Assembly: GCF_021018805.1 (NCBI RefSeq)
Contig: NW_026960609.1
Coordinates: 1,736,001 to 1,800,000, forward strand
Reading direction: 5' to 3'
Length of the DNA: 64,000 bases
Source of the DNA: Prinia subflava
Lineage: Eukaryota > Chordata > Aves > Passeriformes > Cisticolidae
This document shows, piece by piece, positions 10,412 through 22,203 of the stretch. Made by a program: the position numbers and the translations under genes. How positions within the stretch are numbered: position 1 is the stretch's first letter; the number at the start of each line of letters is the position of its first letter. The notes beneath the pieces are model-generated. The model had not been told where the DNA came from, did no database searches, and saw only the letters and a program-made list of their open reading frames with translations.

Positions 10412-13400
10412 TGAGCTGAATGAATTCTGGTTTTTTCCACTCCTGAATTCCTTTCTGCACTGCACATATCTTCTTTCCTTCTTTGCTCTATTTCTTTCAC
10501 ATCTTCATTCACAAACTGTATCACTGGGTTAAGGACTGCTCCGTCTTGGTCTCTGTCGTCTCTGGGAGGTCAGTGTGACTTGAAGTTTTGGTAATGGTGT
10601 GATGCCCATGGCAGATTGACACCAAATATTCTGCACATCTGCTGCTCTTCCAGCACTTCACTTTGCATCTGGTGCTCTTTGCTGCATAATCATTGGGATA
10701 AAACAGCTCCTATCAATTTGTGTTCTGACAAAATCCAAGCTGTCATTTCTGAACTATTCTTAAGTTTTTGATATGCGGAAAACGGTGGAAAATATGTGCA
10801 TATTTCTGAGTGATATCATAAGGTTGCTTCTCTCCCTTCTCTTCTTCACTCACAGTAAATGGGGAGCTTTAGCAACATCATCCTTGCCTTCTGCACTTCT
10901 TGATGCTAATTTTCAGTTCAAATAAACTTGCATCCAAGCCTAGACAGAACCAACCTTTAGAGAGTGAACTGCCTGACAGGAGCCGTTCCCAGCATGAGTG
11001 AATGAAAATGTGTTTTTAACTTTTGTATCTACTGCCACATTTTGCTCTCTGGAGTTACTGTCTCGTGTTAGGTAAATAAATAAGAAAAGAACAGGTAGCA
11101 AAGTAGAAAGCAACTAGTAAATTGTACTCCCAATATTAGAAGGGTATTTTTCATTCTTCTATTTAAACCATGAGCATAAACACCTTATAGGTACAGGAAT
11201 ATATATGCAAATTTACTTATTAGTCATGTTTTCTTCCTAACTGCCATCATATAATCTATGCCTGCCTTTAAAAATTAATTTTGTGTGGCTAGTGTATAAA
11301 AAGGATTTTTAAAGGCTCATAAATTGATATTTTTAAACTTAGTTTTAGTTCCCTGTTCAGCAGAATGTATGTTCTACATTACTAAGTCAAGAAGTCAATT
11401 TACAGTGTAATACGCAGTACATAGGACTTGCCTTTGCTGAGAATTTAGTAAAGAATTTATCCAGTTTTAGTAGGAAATACTGGAATATTCCAAGAACCAA
11501 ACAGGCGCTAACATTTGATCTAGTAAATCACTCTACAAATGGAAATAAGTGTGACCTTGTGTTCAAAACTGTGGCTACTTAAGAAACATTTCAATAGTGC
11601 GGAGCCTTGGTACCAATAAAAGATCATGGTGTCCTTAATGACTCTTCCTGCCCAGGATGATTTCCTGGGCCAGTATTTAAGTGTTAACTCCACAGATCTT
11701 AGAGCACGTGGGTCTGGCTTGTTTCCCTTTTCCCCATGTATTCCATGCTGGATGTTGTGTTGGTAAGGAAAGTGCCCAGGTCTTTAACTGAGCGGATGGA
11801 TCGCTTAAATCCTGCATAGGTCACATGGCCCTCTTTCCACCTATGTCTGTGGACTTCCCCAGGACCAGTCTGCTGGGTGCTGTGGGCTTCTAAGGTGCAG
11901 CATGTTCCACACCTTCAGCAGCAAGGATGGGTTCTGCTCAAAAAACCAGGGCTGCCCAACAACTGACTCAGTTTAAAAAGTTCTGTGCCTTTGTCTGATT
12001 GTTGGTAGTAGCTTAGGAAATGAGGAGCAAGAATAGTGTGATGACAAAGGAGGTATTTATGTACTTCTCTCAAGGAATAAAGATTGTTCAGATTGTTGTG
12101 GCAGCTCTCTAGCAATCTATATTAATGATGATTTTCTGGTTTTGTTTGTTTTTTCCACAGGGATAAGGAAGAAGAATTATGCTTCTTTAAACTGAAATAC
12201 ACTTGGTAAATCTTCAACAATAATTCTAAAAACTGCTTCTACAGTTTTCTCAATTTTTTTGCTTTGTCATACAAAACAAGCATGTAAGTTTCTTGTTTTC
12301 TCCTAAATGCCCCCCTGTTTTGGAGTATGCCTACATTTAATTATGTGAGCAACACTAAATTACTGCATTATTTTGTGCAAAGTTCTCTTTGTACTGAAGC
12401 CAATCTACAGGCTTTAGGCATTGCCTCTGTGCTGATAGCTAATGGTAGCGATGCCACTACAGCTGTTTGTAAAATGCAAGGTGTAAATGCAGCAGTTTCA
12501 GTGTGGATCACCACACAGCTTTTATTCAGGTCCCTGGAATGTGTTGTGATATCCAGTGCAGCCCTGCAGCTCTTCAAAAATAAAAAAAAGCCCTCAGCTC
12601 TCTCCTATTGCAGTAAATGAGGGTCTTCCATAGAGATTTTAGTCACAATTTGCCATCAGATGGTTTTTCATACTGTCTACTTCTCACTTGGAATTGCAAA
12701 TGAAGAGAGCTGTAGTGTTAAATTTCTTTAGTGTTCCTTTTTTAGCATGGTTCAAAACAAACTATGTAAATGTCAGAAAACACATTTGATAGCTTTAATT
12801 TTTTGTTTGCTCCTCTGTACTGTGTTGAATATCACAAGTTGCCTTAATTATGACAGCATTTAAGTGCTGGGAAACCAGAAATTGAATGTAATATTTTAAA
12901 ATTCTGGTTCTAAAGGAGAAAACAGCATTTCTTTTTCTTTAAGACTGCAGTCTATACTTCCTTAAATTGCAACATTGTTGAAAACATAATCCTAATCACT
13001 GCCCTGGGAGAGGAATTTTTAAATGTTTCAGCCTCAGTACTGTGTAGTTGTTTCTTTAGCTGTTTGACAGGTTTACCTGAGGGCTACAATTACAATTTGC
13101 TAAGAAAATATTTACTTTTTGAACAAGAAAATATACATTAAGATTACTGACAGTGCAGTGATTTATATGTCCAACTCTGTTCAAACTGATTGTTTTGTTA
13201 CCAGCAACTAGTTTGTCTCAGGAGAACTGTTATTATGACAGTAAAAGTAAAATTCAGTAGTCTTTTCCCTGCCCAAAATTTTGGTTAAGTGAAGCACTTT
13301 GGGAAGTAAATAAATGTAAGAGCAAACCTAAATTATATAATGTAAAACTTTATTGAGGTAACAGATTATAATTTTAAAGTCTAAATGCAAACCCCAGAAG

Positions 13401-16400
13401 TCTTTGTTTAAGCATTTGCCCGCAGGCAGGATTTTCTTCCACCTGTTCTTGAGGTTTCCTGCATCTAGGAAAATTTCAGTGTTTCCCATTTTTAAAATAA
13501 GCCTTGGGTTTTTGTTTTCCTGGGTAACTCACAAGGTACAGAAAACTCAGGTAGAACTGTCTTTAACCGTTTGTGTGAGATTGAATTTCAGTGTAATTTA
13601 TTTGTTTACAGGCACAAATTGTAATTGCCCCCAGGATGAAATGCACTACAAGTGTGCAGATAGTGAGTGATTTCTCATGTATCTTCTCACTCATTTTCAC
13701 CATTGTGGAAATCCAGTGAATATTCTAACCCTTTCTAAAGAGCATTGTGTGCTCAGCTAGAGCACATATCATGTAAGGCTAATCCCTATGCTCTTTGGCT
13801 GTATTGTTGGCATTACTATAGGCTTTAACTTCCCACTGGGATTCGGGCTGACTGCCTCTTAAAGGAGATGAATGCTTCTCCACCTTTCTCATGAGTGATA
13901 AGTCCATAGGTGTTGTGATTAGAGTTTCAGTGTTAAACAGAACAGTACTTGGGACTGCAGGACAGTGCAGGTACCAGAATAGATGGTTCCCTGTGACACG
14001 CACGTGTACAGGACGTTCAGTATAATACTAGCATCCCTGTTCCAAAGAGTTGCTGTCCTACCTTTTCCTATATCAGTGCTTGCAGAGGAGTTTCATATTG
14101 CAGTTTACAAGATATAGGTTTCCACACACAACCTCAGGTTTACAGTTTCACCCAGTGTACTTGAAAAAAAAAAAAAAGGCATAGAAAACAAGTGCCCAGG
14201 ATTTCAACATGTATTTGTTGGAGGAAAATTTTGCAGGGTTTTTTTTTCACTGCCTGTGGAGATGAAAGCAATGAAATGATGGAATACCAACAGATATTTA
14301 TTTTCTCAGGGGAGATTACTTCAGTGGAATGTGTCAGTCCTAATGACAGTGTTTACTTGATTTTGTCTATTACTAAAAAGACCTCTTGTTTGCATCAAGG
14401 GGTCAGTTTTGCAAGGTGCTTCACTTCACAAACCCAGCAAAGCCTTCACATGCATCTCCAACTTCAGATATCTAAGCAGATTCCTGGGGACTTCAGTGGA
14501 AGGATTTTTTCCTTCACCCATCTATGCAAAGCTTTGCTGAACTCATCCCAGAGTGCTGAGTGCCTTGCATACCTGAGCACCAGGTTCTTCACTTTACAGA
14601 ACCCGAGCTCTGGGCTTGAGTCAAGCTGGACCCAGCAGATAATGCCACAAAAGGTCACCAGAAAAAAACTCTGGTAATATGGTGTATTACCATGTATACC
14701 CAGTGGTGAATTTCTCCAGTGGATGGGGTGATGTGTAACCACATATCTTGGATTAGAGTCAAGCCCTCCATGTCAGGGCTCACAAGCTGCTAGTATTATA
14801 TGTTTCACAGTGCAGTCATAGTATGTTACAGCTGAAATTCACCCCATGTGCAAAGCAGGGCAAAATCCTGTGCACCACTCAAGTTCCCTCCCAGCCCTGC
14901 TGTCAGGGTTTGAGGGCTGCACCAGCCAACTGTCCATTCATTTTAGGTCAGGATCTAATTAAAAGTTTGAGATGGACTGGAGTGATACACCAGAATGTTG
15001 TTCTATTCTTTTGCAACAGTTTGTTTCACTCAGTATCAAATTTAGCCCTTGGTGAATCAATTGGTGAATGATTTGAAATGTATTTACGGGTTGTGTGCAG
15101 TGTTTTCTCCCCTTGTCTGTTTTCAATGCTACCTTTATTCTTTAGTGTTGATGGCCAAAGTGTCATTCCTTATGCTTATATATTGCCATTAACTTGTGGC
15201 TACCTGAGAACACATACTTCAAAAATGCTTGTGCTTTTTTTTTCACCAATTTATTTTTTTTAAATTCTTCTTCTCCCCCCCCTTCTTTTTCCTCTCATTT
15301 TTAAAGGGGGGAATTAGTTATCGGTGTAAAGATATTTAAAAGTGCCAATGTGAAGTAGAGGATAATGATTAAGAGGATGTGGGTGGTATGTCTGATGAGA
15401 GAAGGGGTGGGCTGTAAGGCAAAGGAGAAAATGCCGTGAACGCATCGTGTCGATGATTGTTGCCTGTGGAGGAAGAATTAAGAGAAAGAAGATGTATAAC
15501 TGGAGAGAAATGGACTCTGAGCTGCTCTCAATGGAGACAACACTGTGGCAAGTACATAGCTGAAACCTGAAGTGATCCCACTGCAGGATGCCATGGGCCT
15601 GGGATTGAAGGACGGCGGAGTCGCTCTGGGAATTGCACAGTGGGAACACTTCAATGTGCCACAGCCACGGGAGGAGACTGTCTGAAACCACCAAGTTTGT
15701 CATTGAATGAGTTGGCATTTGTATTTTGTTGGGGTTTGTTTTGTTTTTTTCTTGAATGTTATGATAAATAAAATGTATTTTTCAGTAAAAGACACACTGC
15801 AAGTAAGCCTGCAGTCCTGCTTGGTTGTATATTTGCAAAGTTACTTTGGCTGTTATGCAGAACAAGTGAAAACAGAGGCATTACTTGGTTCAACATATAA
15901 ACAGCAACAGAAGAAAGGATTTCAATAGAGAGCAGATCAAAAACCCCGCACTCAGAGTCTCCCTGAGTTTGTCCCAGCATTGAAAGTCTTTCTGACCTGA
16001 TCTCTCTTTATTCTTTCCTCTTAGGACAAAGGGAAGTTGACATTGCTTTTTTTTTTTTTTTTCTTTTTAACCCAAGTATGATTTAAGAAAGAACTCCCCA
16101 GTTTCAGTGAACTAACTTTGACTGGTGTATGGGTTTGGGTATCCAAAGAACTGCATCTTTGTCTGCTGAAATGTGTTCAGAGAGAGAAACTGGTGGGGTG
16201 AATAGCTTTTTTCTGCTCACTCTCTATGTTATTTTTATTGCCTAATATTGCAATGCAAGCAAAGATAAGATGAGTTTATTAGTGGATAGCATTATTGCTT
16301 GAACTATTGCTAGGAAAAATCTTTTGCTGCTTTAGTGTTTTCCTTCTATGTTCATGAAGATTGGGAAGGTTTCTGTTATTAAGTCCAAGTGTTTAAAAAA

Positions 16401-17682
16401 GCATGAGTAAAACACCAAAATATCCCAAAATAGACTTGAAAAATAAATTATTACTTTTGCAGTTTAAAAGAACACTTTTGCTTCTCAGTTTTCAGTATGT
16501 AAGGGGCACATTTAAATGGTCTTTCCTTTTAATCATTTGCCCAAGATACTTAAAGGAAAACTGATTCCCACCTCATCATTTATCTACAAGCAGTACAATA
16601 TGAAGACATCTGCTATGAATTTGCTAATCATTCCGAGACACGGCTACATGACCTTCCCCCCTTGCTGGAGGCATAAGTTCACTTGTAAAACAGTGCTTTG
16701 GTGTTAGTAACTTTCTCCTTCCCTCTCTTTCCAGATTTGTTGGAATTTGTACCTTAGCACTGCATCCACAATAGATATCATTGGTGTCTTCACTGCTAAT
16801 GTCTAGGCAGTGATTCCCATACAGAGACACATGTGGCAGCCCCAAAAGACTTCAGATTGGAATGAGAACAGATGTTGAAAGGAAGAATGGGGAAGAGGGA
16901 GGAATGAACACACTGGCTTAGGTGAACAGGAGCAAGCTGGATTACCAGGAGATAAAGGGTGAACAAAACAGACACAAAATAATAGTGGATGTATAGAGCA
17001 GAGAGAAAGGCCTTGGATCACTCTGTTAAAATCAGAGAAGTCTGAAATTGCAAAGGGACCTGGGGTTGTGAACTGGAAAATATGGGAACTCTACTTTTCT
17101 TGAAGGAGAACTCCTGGAGCCTGATTTCAGTGGAGCTCTGTTACAAGATCTTCACAGCACTGCTGGTTTCTCACAATAGATGGAAAATTTAAGCTGAAAC
17201 CTCTTCAAAAGAGAGGTCAAATGTAAATAAATTGAGAGACATGAACTTTAACCTTTCCCTAAGAGGCCCAGTCTTGCAATCAGTGTTTGTCCAGTCACAA
17301 AGTGCCTCACACCACATGAATCCACTGAAATGAAAGTATGAGAATTTCTTACGATACCTCAAATTAACTGAAAGGTGGAATATGTCTGGGATTTTCAAGG
17401 ATTGTTGGAGAAAATCATGTAAGTTTCTACAAAGTCATTAAAATATCACTGGCAGGAATGACGAGACCAAAATGGTAAAAGTGCAACTCTGTTGTCAAAA
17501 GGAGTAGGAACAAAGTAAAATGAGAAGCAGATAATTCCCTAATGTCAGATCTAAAGAAACTATCCAAACATAAAACATAACACTAAAAAAAGCTAAAAAA
17601 ACCCCTGCACCTATTTTAGAATTGCTGATCCCTGGGCTGGTTGCTATTGAGAACATGCAATCTGCCTGCCAAATCCAAACTG
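10412..17682. other. Gene-free interval between C4orf54 and MTTP
   Basis: No coding region is recognisable in 7 kb. A strong acceptor-like site (TTTTTTCCACAG, 12149-12160) could start a C4orf54 3' UTR exon. AATAAA-type signals occur near 13308 and 15767; the latter is followed by a T-rich stretch, as at a polyadenylation site. A T-run lies near 16046-16060. None of the short open frames here resembles a known protein. Confidence 0.35.
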
Positions 17683-17687
17683 TATCC

Positions 17688-18491
17688 TCTCAAGGTTGCT
17701 GTTTCCTTGAGATTCTCCTTGGGGTTGCTGACCCCCAAGGTAATAAGGGTTCTCCCAAGGTTGCTGTTCCCTGGGAGTTTCCTCTGGGTTGCTGTTCCCA
17801 GAGGTAATAAGGTTTTCAGTCTTCTCTTTGCCCTAAGTGTTACACACCAGAGGTAGAGACGACAAGCTGAGTCTGCCAGTGCATATTTCCAAGGTTGTTT
17901 ATTCTTCATTATCTCAGTCCTTTTTCAGCTCTGCCAGGCCTCCCTGGCAGGGTACCTTATCTTAGTTCTTTCTCAGCTCTGCAAGGCATCCCCAGCAGAG
18001 CAGGACACGCGGCAGACCGGGCAGATCAGAGAGCCCCGCACCTTATGTACAGTCCCCCTGACCCAACCACTGTCCGAGACGTATTTTTTATTTACAAAAT
18101 TTCACCAATACCTACTACCTATACTAACATGTCAGTTCTACTCTAAGCCAATCTCTAAAACCCAACTCAGCACAAAATGGGGGACGAGAGCAAGAACAAG
18201 GAGGACAGGGGCCACTCCCCAATTCCTCCATCTTGTCTCTTCAGCCCCATATGCTAAGAATCCTAATTTCTATATTTATATTCTACAACAAACCATCCAC
18301 TACTTATTTCAAATTCTTAGGATTTGTGATTCTTCCTGCATGTGAGTGTTCACTCCCATGGACAGGAATCAGAATCAGTGTCCTCCTGGGATCTGTGTGG
18401 GTCTAACTGACTCCCCTGTACAGATCCCAGACCCCCCTGTCTGGTCTCCAAACCCTCCAGGGTGGCCAGAGGGATGTTCTAGACTCCAACA
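17688..18491 (-). mobile_element. Solo LTR, copy 1 of an 0.8-kb family
   Basis: An 804-bp element homologous along its length to the reverse complement of 59504-60309. On the minus strand it starts TGTTGGAGTC and ends CCTTGAGA. It is flanked by GGATA on its minus-strand sense (TATCC at 17683-17687 and 18492-18496), a 5-bp duplication. Its end region carries imperfect tandem units containing AGCAACC. No internal retroviral sequence adjoins it, so it is a solo LTR. Confidence 0.85.
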
Positions 18492-18496
18492 TATCC

Positions 18497-20700
18497 CTAT
18501 ATATATGAATATTTTTTTAAGATTAGATGAAAAATACTCTTAAAAAATTAGCGCTCCTGGAAACCTGAAGGGGAAAGTTTTCAAGTCTCTGTTGCAAGTG
18601 GGTTGCTTTTTGGACTTAGCTGGATTATCATTGCACTGCTCCTTCTGTGGCTTCCAATTAGAAAAGACCGAGCATTTGTTTGCTTCTCTAAACTTCATGT
18701 ATGAATTATTGTTTAATTGCTACCACTGGTGATTACTTAAAAGTACATGTAATACCATTATTAAATATGTATTTTACATCTTGATTAACCCCCACTGATC
18801 TGATAAACACTTAGAGCATTTGCTTTGTTTGTAACCCCAAGTGTTTTCCCTTCAAATGCAGGCTCAAGCAATGTATTCATTTCACCTTATTTTTAGAAGT
18901 TTGTTACTTTTGTTGTTTCCATACCTATGGATCCCAAGTAAGGAAGCCATGGCCTTCCATTACCCAGCTGCTGGACTGAACCTCTCCTGGAATCCCCATT
19001 ATGTCCAGCTGTTGGGGCCAGATCGCTTCAGAAGCATCTGCTGCCAGCGGATATCCACAAAGATATGTATCACTTCTGAAGGAGCAGTGTGGGTCACAGG
19101 GGCTCTGTTTCAGTGTCAAAGCTGTGGGAGGTCCACAATTTTCCTTTTCAGGCTGGTTCTTTATTTTGATAAAATTGAGAAGGGGTAAGCCTTGAAGTGG
19201 GATTGCTGGTATCAGACAAAGATCTTACAGATATAAATTGAATTATCTGTAACCTTTTTATTCTGATTTTGGGTTGTAAATTGATAGGCAAGCCTGGCAG
19301 AGTGAGGCTGAGGTGTCATCTGTTGATATCTTAACTCTCTCCAAGTAAAATAGTGACGGCAGCTATGTGAGGTAAAAAGGTTCCTCTTTACCCCAATCAA
19401 CAGCATTCATTCCCCAATGGGAGCCTTTCCCTACCCAGAAAGTAACAGACAATAAGACTGGAAACAATTTCTTCACACTGTATTTTTACCTGTTTTATTT
19501 AGGCTTTGAGTAGAAATGTGCCCGCATTTTCAGGAAAAACAACAAGCAGACTATTTCATCCAACTGACAGTTTGATTTTTGCACATTTCTGCACTCTTGG
19601 TTTTTTACAACACAAAAGAATTTGGATTTTTTTCTTAATCTTGTAATATTTTTTTTCATTACAATTTATGAGTTTTTCCTGCCTTCTTTTGGGTTTGGGT
19701 TTTTTAAAAATAAACATTGTTCTTGGCTTTTTATTTTACTTTTTTGGTGAACAGCACTTGCCCACCTTGTCCTATAAAAATTAAATCAGATGGATCAGAG
19801 ATCAGCTGGGCTGGGGTATATTCTTTTTTAAACTGCAATGCTGATGTAAATATAAAACTTTATTTTTATTTTTTTATAGATCCTACGAAGACACTGCTTG
19901 AAGTGTATAAGTAATTTTCATCAGAGGACTTGTCTGAGTAGTGATTTTTTTTGGAATTGAAATACAAACCTAACTTACCTAGAAGAAAATGTTCTGGCTC
20001 AGCACAGGCTTTGCTAGACTGTGCATCCAAAATCTATTTCTTTCAAGAGCCTTTCCTTCTTCGTAGTTCAGAATTGCCTTAGAGGGTGCTAATTTTTTGA
20101 AATGCACCTGCCTTGATTACACACAGAGACACAAATTTTTAGGAGGCAACCTTGATGAGCAACCAGTGTTGGCTTAACTCTGCTCCTGCTTCTTGTAGCT
20201 ACAGAAATTATACCATTGATTTCAATGAGAACAGAATTAAGGCAACTGTAATTCCTTCTGGAAACATAACTCCACACTGTTTATCAATTGTATTTAACTA
20301 CAGCAGTTAATAAAAAACTCCAGAAGATAAATAATAATAATAGAGTTCTGCCTGCTTAAAAAACCCCATAAAGTCCTTTAAAATGATGTAAAATAAAATC
20401 TGCTTTTTTTGTAAACAGGCAATACTGAGTAAGCAGGAATTCGTGGTCCTATCTGGATGTTAATTGCACTTGAATATTCGAATGGCGATTGGTCATAGGC
20501 CTAAAACACCTAAAAACTTTAAAATACATTTATAAATAATCATTCTTTATACATCATAATTGTTCTTCCTGCATGTCAAAAACACAGACTTCTGTATTTC
20601 CCAAGAAAGAAAAATGAAGGATTACTTTTGCTTTTGGCACAAAAAGTAAAAATGAAGAACAAGCACCACCCTTAAGGGAGTGCATAGAATGCTACCAAAT
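18497..20700. other. Gene-free interval downstream of MTTP
   Basis: AT-rich unique sequence with several T-runs and no recognisable gene or repeat. Confidence 0.35.
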
Positions 20701-20705
20701 TGGTC

Positions 20706-20711
20706 TTTATT
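20706..20711 (-). terminator. Candidate MTTP polyadenylation signal
   Basis: AATAAA on the minus strand about 215 bases after the MTTP stop codon; the first canonical signal I see in the 3' flank. Confidence 0.5.
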
Positions 20712-20923
20712 TGCCTTAGGGTTTTGGGTTTTTTACAAAAGTTTTAAATATAGGTTAATATGTAAACACTGTGCATGCACTGAGAGTCTGATCCTGGCCT
20801 GTTGAAATCAATGGCAAATTTCCCATTAACTGCAGCAGTGCAAGGTCATGCTCCACGTTGTTAAGGTACGTGCAGACCTAAGTCATTGAGGGATTCAGGA
20901 AAGCAGGAGCTCAGATCTTGCTT

Positions 20924-21092
20924 TCAAAACCAGCTGCCAGCAGAGTCAGACTTTGCGCCGAACACCTTCTTGCACATGTTGGAGTTTTCCTGGTGGAGAG
21001 GGTATTCATTCCCTGCCAAGGTGGCTGCTTTCCCCCTCCTGGCAGTGTAGCGCCTGCCAGAGGGCAGGCTCTCATACTTGGTCAAGTGAGTC
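20924..21092 (-). CDS. MTTP: MTTP coding exon 18 (residues about 838-893, stop)
   Basis: Acceptor TTTGCAG, then a start in phase 2 (Arg completed across the junction). It contains [18 protein letters not shown] and ends GSWF before TGA at 20924-20926. Confidence 0.93.
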
Positions 21093-22168
21093 CTGCAAAG
21101 ACAGCACCAGACTCTGGCATTAGCAGGTTCGTGCAGAGCTTGCACCCTGTTACAAACACCTTGCACACAGGTGAGGTGGCACTTCCCCAGCAAGCAGGTG
21201 TAATCAGCAGATTTTTTAGTAGCTGCAGAATAGTAGACACTGTTTTCTTAGGATTTCCTGAAGATTCTTAAGGTCTTTGATTCCTCTCAGGTTTTTAACC
21301 ATCTTTTGGATGAGAAAAACCTGAACGGAAATCTGGCACAGGCTTTGCAAATGTTATCTTCCTTAGGTCTTAGCAAATAGGGATTAGGAGAGAGCAGTAA
21401 ACCAAATAAACCAAATTTAAATACTATTCTTTGGCTACTGAAGAGCATCTTTTTAACCTTATTGCAAAGTTGTTTCATTTTCAGGAAAACTGGTGCCTTA
21501 ATAAAGTATGATAGAACACAGTTGCTGCAAGACTTTAACAGACCAGGTACTTTTGTTGACATTAGTAAATAGCAGATGATGAAGAAAACTTTCCACTTCA
21601 GCTCATTTATGGCTTTGCACTTCCTCTCTCAACAGTGTAATACAGAACTACTGTTGGCAAAGCCTGAGATCACAATCAGAACTGATTGCACACGAGGGCA
21701 CTACTGTCCTGCCACTTAAGTTAGTTCACTTGAAAAATCAAATTTAAAAATTGGACTGAAGTGCACATTCAGAGCTGATCAGTTGTGATCTTCAAGAAGG
21801 TTATTTCTGAATCTCAGGGATGGTGGACAAGGAGGAACGGGTTAGCAGAGAGGTCAGTGTGTGTAACAGCCTGCACTGCACCTGATTGTGTTAGGCTGGA
21901 ATTTGGCCTCAGTGGTTAATCTCTTGTGTCTGTGAAAACCAAAAGTTCCAGAACCTCTGGAAGGACACCACAGAAAGTGTGTGCTCTTAGTTCTCACCTG
22001 AATGGAGAGTCCACTCTGTCCATCTGCATACAAACCAAAAATGGGTACTGTGAAAACTGCACTGTGGAGATAAAGTCTAAAGCTGTTTCTGCTTCTGAAG
22101 TAGTTTCCATACCAGTTTTTACAAAGAAGGAATCCACCTCGGTGTTACCAGCTATAAATATGGCTACC

Positions 22169-22203
<35 letters not shown>

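Noticed and set aside
15314..15718. 134-residue minus-strand open frame
   Set aside because: No known domain, low-complexity composition and no splice or promoter context.
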